A DNA stretch of 64,000 bases, from NCBI GenBank assembly GCA_900708905.1, contig CAADRB010000079.1, forward strand, positions 99,962 to 163,961. Direction: 5' to 3'. Below the pieces are notes generated by a model, which ran no database searches, was not told where the DNA came from, and saw only the letters and a list, made by a program, of their open reading frames with translations. Both the position numbers and the translations under genes were made by a program. How positions within the stretch are numbered: the first letter of the stretch is position 1; each line of letters begins with the position of its first letter. The DNA comes from Hymenolepis diminuta (lineage: Eukaryota > Platyhelminthes > Cestoda > Cyclophyllidea > Hymenolepididae). Positions 1 to 12,069 of this stretch are shown here, one piece after another.

Positions 1-759
1 CGGCACTAATCTGAGGCGCATTAGAAAGGAGACAAGACATTTAGGAAGCGATTGAACGTATTCACGCTCAATTACGCCAGCCTGACGGGATCAAATAGAA
101 AATCTACCATTAAGACGAAATTGCCATTCCAGTAACCATAATGTTTGCTGCAGAAATATTTCTGATTCCTTATGATTAAATTCCTCTTTGAGTAATTTCT
201 TGATCGGTGAAGAGGAGTGGGATTATAGAAAATGTGCGATATTCGAGAAAGATCAATTAAGTAATAAAATACCGAAATTGACTAAGTTGAAGTCAAATGG
301 AAAGGAGTACTTAGAAAATATTCTCCAGGCAAGTGATCTGTTTATGGACTGGATTTTAGTATAACGAATGTTTAATACGAATCCTTATTTGTGTACACAA
401 CGAACTTAAATATAGATCAAATATCTTCTGTTTATGAAGATGATGGTTATTGATTTATGTTCGATCCATTGACTCAACTCACTCATTTAACTTAAATGAT
501 TGAATCTCGGTGAATTAATAATCGGTGACTGAGCATTAGAGCGAAATATTATGAACCGGTTTGAAATTAGTAATAATTCGCTTTTTGATTTGACCTGCTT
601 TATTCCTACCGTATACTTAAGTTATTACCATTACTTACGGTGTGTTTTCGAGTAATTAGATTACTTATTAATATTGAGGTATCTAGCATAGAAAAATGAT
701 GCAACCAGAAATAAAATCTATAATGTTTCAGGTTTGAAGGATGACTCCCTATATATTTC
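1..759. other. Left edge, no supported gene
   Basis: AT-rich sequence. The open frame 606-851 (-) overlaps the start of an LTR copy and has no recognisable product. Confidence 0.45.
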
Positions 760-1190
760 CAGAATTTCTCTGTATTCACATTCTCTATGACAATACTTCG
801 TCTTTTCGTCCACACAGTCGCGGTGATGTCTTTTATGTCTCTATGACGCAAAACCCTTATCTGTAATATCTAAACACTCCTATCGATTCCCTCCTCTCTT
901 TCTCTAACCGCCTCGTTTCACCTAAAAGTACATTTGTACTCATTTTCTCGCGCGTCCTTACTCAAGTGATTCATATAAAACTGTCCTCGTTTTTCCTCTC
1001 AAGACTTAAAGCTCACCTATCAGTTACCGGCTCCTAAGCTTCCCTCTCCACTCCCCTCTCCTCCGGCTCTCTCTCTCTCTTACTCTCTTCAATCTTCATT
1101 GTGACTTTCTTGAATACATTTTGGTCTAATCAATTCTTCGCCTTCTGCTCCACAACTATTGTTAGCTCTAACTTAAGCAGCTGCAAATTG
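760..1190 (+). mobile_element. LTR family B (CsRn1-like), + orientation
   Basis: Matches the 37 kb copy from TCGTCCACA, through ATGTCTTTTATGTCTC, TGTACTCATTTTCTCG, CAAGTGATTCATATAAA and CT-rich tracts to TTGAATACATTTTGGTCTAA. It ends at GCTGCA followed by AATTGGTGAC, the primer-binding-like sequence. It sits about 0.9 kb upstream of the AP-1 mu gene in the same orientation. Confidence 0.65.
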
Positions 1191-1344
1191 GTGACTGTTG
1201 CTGCTGCTGTTAGCTGTTATCTTAACTCTAACAGGTTGTTGCTACATATGAAAAAAATGATATTTTCCCCAAAATAATTCCTGCATGTAAGATTCCTTAT
1301 TTTCCACCTTTTAATTCCATTTTATTTGATCGAATGTATTTACA

Positions 1345-1540
1345 TTACGGTTGTAAATAGCGCATAATATAAATCGACCTATCGATGCCAAAACGTGCGT
1401 CTTATTTCGATATGGTGGTTTGGGTCGTTTTGCAATTGGAGCAGTGTCTTAGGCAATCTAAGAGTCGGTTACGGTATCCTACAGAGAAGAGCAGATCATA
1501 TCGGTAAAGTATTGGGTTAAGGTTTCTATTCTATCAAAAC
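1345..1540 (+). repeat. Dispersed repeat family D, copy 1
   Basis: Shares CGGTTGTAAAT near the start and ATCTAAGAGTCGGTTACGG followed by GAGAAGAGCAGAT near the end with 49125-49325, over about 190 bp and in the same orientation. No open frame; family unknown. Confidence 0.65.
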
Positions 1541-1544
1541 ATTA

Positions 1545-2040
1545 TCGATGGGTTATTCAAATAAGTCACATGGCAAGATAAAGATCTGACTACTGTACTT
1601 TATGAGAAATACCATTACTGATTTGATGTCATAAGAATAATTCGTTTCCGTCTTTTGTTAATCAAATTTATATGGAAAATTTGTAATTTCATTGTCTGGA
1701 AAATTCATAACCCTATATTACATAGGATTAGTTATATTTGTAGAAGTTAGAAAAATATGTTTAATTTTATAATTTATGCATAAATTATTTAAAGCATGTG
1801 AAAATATTAAAAAGCTTCATGAAATTTTATATTTTTATATGGAATTCCTGTCATTCTGCAGTATTATATTCATAATGTTTCCAACACATGTATTAATAAG
1901 CACTAAAGCTGATTGTTTTTTATGCATCACACATATCGCATAAAATTTCACTAAATAGATGAAGAATCTAATATAAGACTCTTATTCAGATGCTTTCTCC
2001 TTCGACAAGGTAGCCTGCTCATCAGCTTATTACACTAGCC
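1545..2040. other. Upstream region of the AP-1 mu gene
   Basis: About 500 bp of AT-rich DNA that should contain the promoter; TATA-like strings are too common here to single one out. Confidence 0.4.
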
Positions 2041-2043
2041 TGC

Positions 2044-2065
2044 TTTCGCACTTCTCGGTTCAGTC
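2044..2065 (+). promoter_or_regulatory. Pyrimidine-rich tract and AG just before the AP-1 mu start codon (possible trans-splice acceptor or 5'UTR intron end)
   Basis: The leader ends in a C/T-rich run followed by TTCAG and then TC-ATG, so an AG acceptor sits two bases before the start codon. Flatworms add a spliced leader to some mRNAs at such sites. A conventional 5'UTR intron would look the same. The sequence is seen; the function is inferred. Confidence 0.3.
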
Positions 2066-5000
2066 ATGTCCGCGTCGGCAATATTTATATTGGACTCTAA
2101 GGGAAAAGTTCTCATTTATCGCAATTATAGAGATGATATTGATATGAGCATCATCGAAAAATTCCTTCCGATTGTGATCGAAAAAGAGGAAGAAGGTCAG
2201 ATATCACCAGTCATTCATTACGAAGGAGCCAGTTTCATATATGTGAAATTTAATTACCTTTACCTCGTTGCATTAACTAAACGCAATGCAAATGCGGCAA
2301 TTATCTTTGCTTTTCTGTATAGATTAATAAATGTAAATGATTTTTCAATCTTTTCTTATTCTATTTGTTAGATCTTTCTAGAGTACTTTAAAGATTTGGA
2401 GGAAGAAAGTATCCGTGATAATTTTGTAATCACTTACGAACTTCTTGATGAAATAATGGATTTTGGATATCCACAAACAACTGATTCAAAGATTCTCCAG
2501 GAGTACATAACTCAGCAGAGCAGCAAATTGGAAATTGCACCACGACCCCCTATGGCTGTTACGAATGCCGTATCATGGCGATCAGAATCTGTTAAATACC
2601 GGAGAAATGAAGTCTTTTTGGATGTCATTGAGAATGTTAATCTTCTTGTGAGCTCAACGGGTAATGTATTGCAAAGTGAGATTGTTGGATGTATAAAAAT
2701 GAAGGTTTACCTCTCGGGGATGCCTGAATTACGTCTCGGTGTAAATGATAAACTCCGATTGGAACCTAATGGCAGTAGGTTTCCTGTTGAAATATTGGTT
2801 TTCTCTATGATTTCCTGATTAACTTCTTGTTTTTGTCTTCTAGATCGAGGTAAAGGCAAATCGGTCGAGCTTGAAGACATTAAGTTTCACCAGTGTGTTC
2901 GACTGTCGCGTTTTGAGAATGATCGGACAATCTCCTTTATTCCACCTGACGGGGAGTTCGAACTCATGTCTTACCGCCTCAACACTCATGTAAGTCAACA
3001 CATAAGTCTGTTGTTAATGTACTTGTCGGGCTTTAGATTTGGGTAATAGTATTTTTGATGATTCGTTCCTCTAGAGCGCGAATCATGTTCTAACTTCTGG
3101 GACCGGTGTAAGTACAGTGTAGTGCTCATCTTGTCTATCGTTTGCACAACTGAATCTTTATTGCACCTATATTATGTTTGTGTTATAACCGGACGATTGC
3201 AAGTAAAGTTGAGAAAAAAGTATTTATCATTCAATCATTGTCAGTGTCCTTGAAATACGATCAGGTTCAGCGAGTTGGGATGGTCGGATGAACTTGACAC
3301 TTTTTCCACTCGTTTTACTTCCCTGATTACCATTTGTCTTAGTCCTATGACTACATTTAGCACAAAGAACACTGGCTAAATTCGTTGCTTTTAGATCGGA
3401 TCTCCATCTTTCTTGTTTAGAGACAAGATTTAAATTGTAAGAAAATTTGAATCTATAAATTAATTTTTCGTCAAGATGAAATTTTATGGGTCTCCTTTAC
3501 AAGTGAAGACGTTAATCGTTTAAGTCCTAGAGAGAACAGGTAGAAGCAAGAATGTTTATCATACATATCTTAGCCATAATCATATTTAATATTAACAGAT
3601 TTGGTCAGTCCCGAGCGGGTGGAATAAAAGGATGAATGAGGTGTCCGACCACCTCTTCTTGATGAGTTTATGCTCTTTACATCTTGTCACCGCAGATGAG
3701 TCATTAGAATATTACGAAGCATGTTCTCATCATTCGTTTTGTTACGCTTCATGGTCTCATATTAAGTCTGATTTCTATATTATTTGAAAGGAGATCTGAA
3801 GCATTAGAAGAACCAGGGGACTTAATTGAATCATTTACCATGAGGTACATCAATATTTTATTTAATCTTTTATTTTCCTTCTTTCAGGTGAAGCCGTTGA
3901 TTTGGGTCGAATCTGTCATCGAAAGGCATGCTCACAGTCGTGTTGAATACATGGTCAAAGTAAGTCGCATCAATTTGAAATGTCTTATCCTAGTCAAATC
4001 ATCCGTTTCATATTGAATCGAGTCCGTAAGACTATATCGGGGATAAATGTTTGGAGTTTTCCTTTTTCGTTAACAGTTCTGAAGTTGTTTTTAACTTTTG
4101 AATATTCAGGTGAAGGGTTTTACCACTGAAGTATTGATAGTTGCATCTTATGGAAGCCTTTTAATTCAAGTGAATAAGCAATACTCCTAAGCATTAGAAG
4201 CCAGCTTTTAGAACTGGGAAACTTACCTGAATGTTAATTGTCGCCTGTTTTGTTGCTAACAGCCCTTATGTGCGTGGTTTCGGACATTGGATTTAGTTCC
4301 TTTAATTAAAGATCAAAAGATTTAAACTTAATTTACTTGACGTTAATCATTTCGGGGTTCCATTGGAGGTATTTAAAATCATTTGTTTCCCTTCTGATCT
4401 GCCTAAAGTTCTTCATTGTTTCTTTCCCCCCGAATTCATTTTGTTATTATTTGAGCAAGTATCTGTCCGTAACGTAAACCCCTCATCGTATGTCTTATTG
4501 GCACCATGGATTTCATAATTAGAGCCTATAAAACTGTGAAATATTGGAAATCGTGTTTTTCTATGTCTTTTTTTCTTTCGCTTATTTTGCTTTCCACAGG
4601 ACAGTCTGCGTAAGTTTTGAATGGAGAATACTGGACATTTCATTCGTTCCATTTATCGAAGAAGAGAATGTATTTGGTGAATCACGTTTTTCATGCCTAA
4701 TGCTATCCATTCTTATGCATTCATTTTCGATTTATTCGTAGGTCATATTGAGGATGTGTGCTCAAATATCCAGACATAGTTCTCAACTGCTGCAAAAAAA
4801 TTTGCCCAGAATGCTCTTTGGCAATTTATTGTAGGTCGTCGGAAGTGCAATTTATATATTAAAGGCTACTCAACAAGGAGTTTGCTCAATTTGATATTTG
4901 ATAATCAATTAAGAGGAGAATTCAATCAGTTCAATTTTACAGTTTCATCATCTTGTATTTGGTGGTTTATTCCCATTTCCTGCTAATGCAATTAATAAAT

Positions 5001-5619
5001 GCTGGAACGTTTCAGTCCCATTGGATCTGAGCTTGTAGACCGGTTATTCATATTTGAGCTATATGTGTACATTAGGTATTATTCACGCCGATAGATTTTG
5101 TTGATTTTCAGGGATTTATAGCTTTGATTTGTTTCACATCTAATCTTGCGTCTTTGTAGGCCAAAGCTCAATTTAAGCGCCGGAGTACTGCGAATCAGGT
5201 GGAGATTCTTATCCCAGTCCCTAGTGATGTGGACTCTCCTCGATTCAAGACAACAGTGGGTTCATGCAAGTACATCCCCGAGGAGAATCGAGTTGTGTGG
5301 AGTATAAAGAGCTTCCCTGGTGGTAAAGAATACATCATGCGCGCCTGCTTCGGCTTGCCTTCTGTGGAGGGTGATACCTCGGCTGAATCACGACCTCCCA
5401 TTTCTGTCCGGTTTGAAATCCCCTATTTCACTGTCTCTGGCCTTCAGGTATGATTTGACTCTATTTTTGCCTATTTCCGCCGCCTCGAACAGTAAATTAT
5501 CTGGTCTTTTTTTCTTTAAGGTTTTGTATTTAAAGATTATTGAAAAGAGTGGGTACACAGCTCTGCCGTGGGTTCGCTATATTACGCAAAACGGGGATTA
5601 TCAGCTTCGCATGGTGTGA
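2066..5619 (+). CDS. AP1M1: AP-1 clathrin adaptor complex subunit mu (medium chain), 6 exons, 424 aa
   Basis: Coding exons: 2066-2332, 2372-2774, 2844-2989, 3888-3959, 5160-5447 and 5521-5619; they join to 1275 nt with no frame break. The product is the medium chain of the AP-1 adaptor, which selects Tyr-based sorting signals for clathrin-coated vesicles at the trans-Golgi network and endosomes. The N-terminus ([21 protein letters not shown]) and residues 1-140 form the longin-like domain; the mu-homology domain runs from about residue 168 to 424. F171 and D173 plus W409 and R411 match the F-x-D and W-x-R residues of the YxxPhi pocket known in mu subunits. [24 protein letters not shown] and the C-terminal [17 protein letters not shown] are family hallmarks. 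Length equals animal AP1M (about 423 aa). The start was chosen by family match. It is the first of three + strand genes. AP1M1 versus AP1M2 cannot be distinguished in an invertebrate. Confidence 0.96.
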
Positions 5620-5624
5620 ATAAA
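5619..5624 (+). terminator. AATAAA overlapping the AP-1 mu stop codon
   Basis: The TGA stop (5617-5619) shares its last A with an AATAAA hexamer. If used, cleavage would leave a 3'UTR of only about 15-30 nt. I saw no equally clear hexamer close downstream, but other sites before the next gene are possible. Confidence 0.35.
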
Positions 5625-6189
5625 ATGAACCGATTTCAAAATGATTTTGGCTGTGTCATCTGCTTTCGTTGCAAAACTGCATTCCAACATTATCCCTTCA
5701 CTACTATTGTACTTTACACACGAATTAATCCCCTCACTGTCGTATTTGTTCTTTTTTATCTTTATCGAATTGCCCCTCCTAATACTCGAATAATATTTCT
5801 TGACTTGATATGTTTTCCTTCTTGCTCGTGCTTTGGAAATATTGCGGGTTCTGTCGGTACTATCTAGTTGAACTAGACACCTCCAGGGTGGGGTGCAGTG
5901 TACCTTGCTTTTAGTCCACGAAATGTATCCATTTTTGGGTCGTTTATAATCCACTGTTATTATTCCAAAATTTAAATCCTAAACATTACAAGGATTGATG
6001 TTAACAAGTGGTTCTCCATTAAGCCTCTTGCTAACCTGAAAAATTAAATCATCATTAAGATTTTATTTAAATATTCAAAACAGGTAAAAATATAAACGTT
6101 TAGGAGTATTTTTATTTGTTGATATATTCGTTTGAAATGACTACAGTAGGCGTCTCTGAATAGCTAAGATTAACACCGGCGTAATTAAA
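5625..6189. other. Intergenic spacer between AP-1 mu and the FAM92-like gene
   Basis: About 565 bp of AT-rich sequence. Open frames on both strands (for example 5601-5954 on -) have unspecific composition and no family resemblance. It presumably holds the 3' end of the first gene and the promoter of the second; no clear TATA or repeat is visible. Confidence 0.5.
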
Positions 6190-9100
6190 ATGCAATCATC
6201 TGTTTCGCGAAGTGCTGTGCAATTAAATACAGAAATTAAAGAAACGTAGATTTTACCTTCAAATTCTAATGTTTCTTCTCAAATATATTTTATATTAATG
6301 TTAAATTTTTAAGTTAGTTTTTCTAATATAGTAACATTTCTTTTATACTGTCTCTTTTTGTAATTCCGCAAATTGTTTCTTATGTATTTTTTATTGCTTA
6401 AAATACCTCATTTTTTCCTAGTGAAGCTCAATCAAAATTTTTCAATGAACGTGTGTCTCAAATCGAAGAATACTTCGGAGATCTCTGTGCTGAATTTATT
6501 AGTTATGCAAAACGAACTGCAAAGCTAAGGAATAATGGTATTACTGTTTTTCTTTTGAAGATATTCTACCTTTTAGGAGACGAATTGTCAAAAATTCTTC
6601 TCAATTATTCAGTAAATGAGAAAATAAATCGCACTACTGCGCGAACTCTGAAGCAATTCGCTGAGCTCCTTTCGCTTCTTGAAGATTACAGACACGCTGA
6701 GGTTGATCGGCTTTTAGCTAAGGTCATCATTCCTCTGTCCACTTATGGTGATGAAGTCAAACGCATAAGAGTAAGTAGATATCTCTTTCCTCAAGTGAGC
6801 ATTAATTCATAAATTCCTTACTGGGAAACAATGTATTTAATAATTAATTTTCTCCAGTATTACATTCTTTACTCAGTTGAGAAATCATTATTTAATGAAT
6901 AATATATGAATCAGTTAACTCGAATTCATTTGGATCATTTTTCAGTGAAGGAACAATAATATTACTTCATTTATTTAAAAATTTGACGAGAAAGAGACCT
7001 GATGAATTTTAAAATGCATTTACATCTTATGTGTAAGCACTTTACGGTTTATTATTGAACATGAAGCAAATTTTTGAATTAGTGCAAGCCTTTTTGAGCA
7101 TTTCAGCTACTTCTATTTAATATATCTCCCAGTTAACGAATTTCTATAGATTGGGGAAATATTTACCAGTTAATCAGCTAACAACTGTCAAATAAATTTT
7201 GAATAGGGTGACTACTGCACTCTCTTCTGTAGGGACTTAATTTAAGTCGATATATGAATTTGGCGGTCCATTTTGCACCATCTGAGAGTATTTCTTTTTC
7301 TTTTCTTTGGTTGCTATAGTTTTCAAGAAACAGGAAATCAGGTATTGTCTTATTAGATTGAGTTATCCAGCAGTGACTCCTATTGAGACCGATTTAGTTT
7401 AAATTTACGATTCATTTGATATAAAACAAACTGCATATGTTTTGCTGGTTCGAAGGACAAAGTTTACTTCAGGTTTGCTAAGATTTATCCGTTTTCATCT
7501 TTCATTTATTTGATAATTTTTGCTTTTTTCAACTAAAATGAGAGAAATGAATTTACTCTATTCATTTAAGAGTTAAATTTTCCTTATCAGTCTGACAAAT
7601 TTATGATACTAGGGAAATTTATCCAAGCCAAAAATAAGGGGAGAAACTTGTGATGGATGCTACATCAATATGTCTTTTTGCTGCAGCTAGCTAGTCCTCC
7701 TAAGCAGTCCGGATAGCGTCTAGCAGAATCCTCTAGTATAAATTTACCCCCAAAATTGGCTAGACTGTTCCCAAAGTAGCGAGAACAAGAAAGGCGTGCA
7801 GTGGAGAGGCTTTAATGCTCCGTATGCGATGAGATAGTAAGAATTTTTAAGCGAACAGAGGTCTTTATGAGATGTTGTTCACTAGCTTGGTTCTTATTCA
7901 CAAACAACGCTGAGGTGCAGGGATAGTGGCCGCTGATTGCCTGGAGGCCTCTGCAGGCGAACACCAGAGACTAAAATCATTCTAATAGTCCGATTTCAAT
8001 GTGGGCTTGGAGCTACAGAATATGTTGCTAAGCTAAAGACCGGTCGCAATTTCTGCAATACTTATTACAGATAATTGACACAAAGATTATGAAAATTATC
8101 TTCTTTGTTAATCTGTCACCTCTTTTCTCATTGGCGATATTATTACCTTTCTTAAAATGTATACAGATCTAGGCAGACTAATGTGATAATTGTGCATTTA
8201 ATCTCTGTGTTTGTTTATTTTAAAAAGTAGACGTTACGGAAAATGATCCAATTCATATAAGTCCCGGTTTCTATTTTCATCCCAAAGAGTACGTCTCAGT
8301 ATCTTCACAGCGTCTTCAAGTGTTAGTCATGGATCAAGTGCAACCACTTTGTACGGTCGAAATTGAAAATATTGTTTTTCGTTTTCATATTTTACATCAG
8401 AGTATTTCATTGCTTTCAATGAATATTTTCATTGCATTGGAATTCAGTGAATCCCAATGCGTTCGACAATTTTTTCAGGGGTCCTTCTGAGACCCGTCCA
8501 CACGACTTACAAAGTTGGAATGATCTAAGCAAATCATGGCTTTTCATACCCAACATACATTACTATCCTGTCTGATTTGCTTCAGTTAGTAATTTAAATA
8601 CACCACTCTAAGTTGAAATTAAAATCTCAACGTTTGTTTAAATGAAAGGCAACAAATTATTATGATACTTTTCACTTTTTATTAATTTCTGAATGCAGCA
8701 GTTTAAATAAATCATATTAGTACTACATATTATTATATTAGTATATTGCATTTATGATTTATTCATCCTTAATTTATTGTCTTTCCCTTCCAGACGAACA
8801 TTAAAGTCGAGACTGCCGCACGCAAGAAAGAAGTCTCGCAGCTCAAACGCCTTAGTCGGGATCCACACAAAGGGGTGTGTTGCAATTCGGGACTTCATAA
8901 ATTGTTGACTGTTGAACAGGCAAAAGAAAAATAATTTTTGCGTGTATGTTTTTAGTCGGATGATCGAATTAACAATGCAGCTCGTGATGCGCTTCGTTCG
9001 GCTGAGGCTTTAGAAAACCACGTCGTTCAATTTGAGGCAAAGAAGTTGAAAGGCTTGAAGGTAAGTCGATCATGGTCTCCAACTGTGATTCCGTTGCAGG

Positions 9101-11952
9101 AGAATAAGGATTACTGTTAAAGTAACTCTAATCCCGATAGTGAATTCACTTTTTAAGAGGTTGGCCAAAGTAGGTTTACAAAAGCTGGACAATTAGGATG
9201 CAACGGTCTTTCAGAAATTCGAAGACCGAGAGTTAAGTAGGACCTCGTGTATATTGAATAACTGGAAATTAAAGAGAAGGGAAAGAGCTTCAATACAGAA
9301 AGGGTAGAACTCGAGGGGCTATAAAGAAGGCCTATTGAATAATGATAAGGGAGTTGACAGATGTCACATTCTTTGTTTGTTGATAAGATTTGGAAGAGAG
9401 GAAGTTTGGAACTGGATATTTATGGTATACCAGTCAAAGTTAGAGCTTCCTACTGCTAACTGATATATCCACAATATTAAGCTAATAAATATAAAATCTG
9501 GGATGGTTACATTCTTGACCACCCCATATCATCAAATTGTTAGATTATTGAAGAGTAATTGAATACGTCCCATTTGGTTAGATGAGAAGGGGTCTGTTGT
9601 TTTGGGGGTATATCTGTCATAGTTTTGACAGGTAGCTCATAATCAATGAGTGTTCTAAATCTAAGAGAGGATATAAAAATTCTTTTCAATTCGTAAGACC
9701 TCCACAACCATAGTGAGTGACACTTCAATGGGTTTTGGGTTGGTAAGGATGGTAGACATATTCTAAGGACGTCGTGAGGTACACGTAACGATTAGGAGGC
9801 TTAAAGGAGCCTACTGATACCTTAATATACCCCTTGGTAATTTGAAGATTGATGTGCGGTCTTCATTCAATTTATATACTATAATTGCGAACTGAGATAT
9901 ACACTATTTTGCTTGGTGGGTAATTTGACTCCCTCTTGTCTCTATAGGAAATCTTGACGGATTTTGTGCATATTGAGATGCTTTGGCATGCTAAAGCCCT
10001 GGAGACACTTACGAACGCCTTCAATGTTGTTCAATCCCTACAAGAAGATGTGGATTTAGCCGATTTTCGAAATACTTTATTCCGCTCCGGAACTTCAGCC
10101 AGTTTGAATGCCAATGTTCAACAAGTGGGTCTCAGCACTAGATTATATATATTCTCTCTATTTTCAATTTAAAATTTATTTAACTGCTCATTCAAGGCTG
10201 AGAGTGTTCCCGTTTTAAATCATCAGTCTGATCACCGGGAAAATTTAGTGAGTGCTATCAAGTACACGTACTGTTGGCTTATAAGTAGCATCGTTTGGAA
10301 CGAATTAACGAATACTGTTGTTTGTTATTTTTCAAGGTTTGAGGATTGCGGAAGGCTGAATCTTCTTAGTACACATGGCTTTCAGTGTTGTATATGAATG
10401 TTGTGATTTCCTCTAATAGTGATATCGTAATTCTTTTTACCTCAAATACAATTCATGCTTTTGCGATCCTCGTTTCTCTTGATCACCATGTTACTGGGCA
10501 CTGATAATGTGTCGATGAAGTCTGTGAAAGGAAAGAGAAACTCACGTATTGTAATTCACCCCCAAATTACCTGGGCCAGAAGGTTTGTGAACTACTTTGA
10601 TTGCCGAATTTGATCAAACGAGGCTGATCACCAAATTTGGAAAGAATGTTCATTAAATTTTCTGACTTCATTTGTAAACAGCTTATTTCTTTTAGAACGT
10701 TGCCTGTAAATTTATTGAATATGCCAAATATTGTGACTGACAGCTCTTTTATTTTAAATAACTCGAAACTTACAGTGCTATTGTATTTATTACGGTCAAA
10801 TTGTTACCAGTAGTTTCCTGTTTTTTGAAATATTCAGCACGATGGCTTTTTCAACTAGACCTTTCTCATTGATTTGTGGGCCAAAGTGACCACTAGGTCA
10901 ACTTTACGATCATCAAGTTGGAGAAATGGATGATCGAGATCAAGCAGGTAACTTACTCTGAAACAGATGGAAAACGACGTAACTTCATCTGATAAGTCGC
11001 TTATTATGAAAAGCCACACAAAGGTATCAACACAAGGATATAAGTCGGTTTACAGGCAATTAGGGATGGAGCCCGTATGATAAGGCAAATAAGTGTTAGG
11101 AATGATCCGATTACAATGGACAGAGCACACTGGGCCGTAGATACCAAGTATGGCTGTCGATTAATACAACGAATAAATACCAACTTGGATCCATATCTAC
11201 GGTATTTCCATAGTTTAATAGTGAAGTGTTCAAACCCTTTGAATTAGTTGTTCAATTATTTCATGCAATACAATAACGAGGCACTTTTCATCCCATGTGC
11301 GAGGTGTTTCATCATCCACAGCTAAAAATTGATGCATCCTAACTCTCATAAAATCAAATATTAAGTGGAATTTATTGTTTGGTGCTTTCCAAGCGTTCTG
11401 AGTTATGACTGATATTGAACTGACTTGGGGTACCAATTGTAGTATATTGAAATATACTCGCCAATCCTAGAATTAACACAGTACCAAGCCAATGGAACAG
11501 AAGTTGAGATAATTGTATAACACCAGGTTTTATTAAATAAAATATCCCAAAAGATTGCAATAACGGTACTGACAGAAGGCATGTATTATGCGTTCTGTGA
11601 TTTAATTCCTAACACTCAGAATTTATAATTAATTTTCTAACTGATTCACCCATTAACTTTCATTCAATAGAATTCTGATGACAGTGACGGTATTTATGAC
11701 GAAGATTATGGTGCGGAAGTTGATGAATTTGAGGAGGATTTAGATGAAGAAGATGAAAATGGAAGTGAGAATGAAGAAAGTGAGGAGGAGGAGGAGGAGG
11801 AGGAGGAAGAGAATGATTTATCAAAGGAAGACGATTCAGTAGATATTGCAGAACAGTCTGATACAAGAAGCCGACCAGAAAAACCGAAACCCTCATCATC
11901 GACACCTCTTAAGTCTGCCCTCAAACAATCGCACCAAAGTCGGGCTCGATAG
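6190..11952 (+). CDS. CIBAR1: FAM92/CIBAR-type BAR-domain protein, 7 exons, 336 aa
   Basis: Exons: 6190-6245, 6422-6537, 6577-6770, 8794-8874, 8956-9060, 9948-10124 and 11671-11952 (1011 nt, frame kept throughout). Family members are membrane-bending BAR proteins that act at the ciliary base with CBY1 and also at mitochondria (known for animal FAM92A). Residues 1-215 form the helical BAR region: VSQIEEYFGDLCAEFISYAK, then LEDYRHAEVDRLLAKVIIPL and EILTDFVHIEMLWHAKALE align with the animal proteins at the same spacing. The tiny first exon (M1-E18) was not an obvious open frame; it was found because its phase-2 donor joins exactly to the T-GAA acceptor at 6422. The tail (residues 244-336) is very acidic with a run of Glu, as in FAM92, but longer than the human protein (289 aa), and ends in a basic Ser-rich stretch. 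Intron 3 hosts an antisense LTR copy. Confidence 0.9.
7655..7970 (-). mobile_element. LTR-like repeat family A, diverged copy in intron 3 of the FAM92-like gene
   Basis: Matches the 38970-39345 copy along much of its length. Shared blocks include GGATGCTACA, TCCTCCTAAGC and TCTAGCAGA near one end and GGAGGCCTCTGC near the other. The part carrying the heat-shock element in the other copies is diverged here. It lies antisense to the host gene; no coding part is attached. Confidence 0.65.
11135..11202. repeat. Imperfect inverted repeat (CCGTAGATA ... TATCTACGG) in intron 6
   Basis: Nine-base perfect arms at 11135-11143 and 11194-11202 are extended by a shared CCAAGT/ACTTGG element. It could be a small hairpin or the remains of a miniature inverted-repeat element. 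There is no further support. Confidence 0.35.
11782..11811 (+). repeat. GAG trinucleotide run coding for poly-Glu in the FAM92-like tail
   Basis: A near-perfect (GAG)n tract within the last exon encodes the core of the acidic stretch. Trinucleotide runs vary in length, so the poly-Glu length may be polymorphic. On the opposite strand it gives spurious Ser-rich or Pro-rich open frames. Confidence 0.85.
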
Positions 11953-12041
11953 AGAAATTCGTGTACACTTCTCACCTCCCATTTTATCATAATGTATTCT
12001 AATTTTTATGAATAGTGATGGAATATCTTATATGCGATTTC

Positions 12042-12047
12042 AATAAA
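12042..12047 (+). terminator. Polyadenylation signal of the FAM92-like gene
   Basis: An AATAAA hexamer lies 90 nt after the stop codon at 11950-11952, with a second AATAAA about 20 nt further on. Position and context fit a normal short 3'UTR. Confidence 0.6.
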
Positions 12048-12069
12048 AAGTGACCTGTACGAAAATAAA

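Noticed and set aside
5195..5453. Open frames overlapping AP-1 mu exon 5 in other frames and on -
   Set aside because: The conserved mu frame explains this exon; the others are shadows.
11660..11990. Pro/His-rich and Ser-rich open frames on the - strand
   Set aside because: Shadows of the acidic GAG-rich last exon of the FAM92-like gene.
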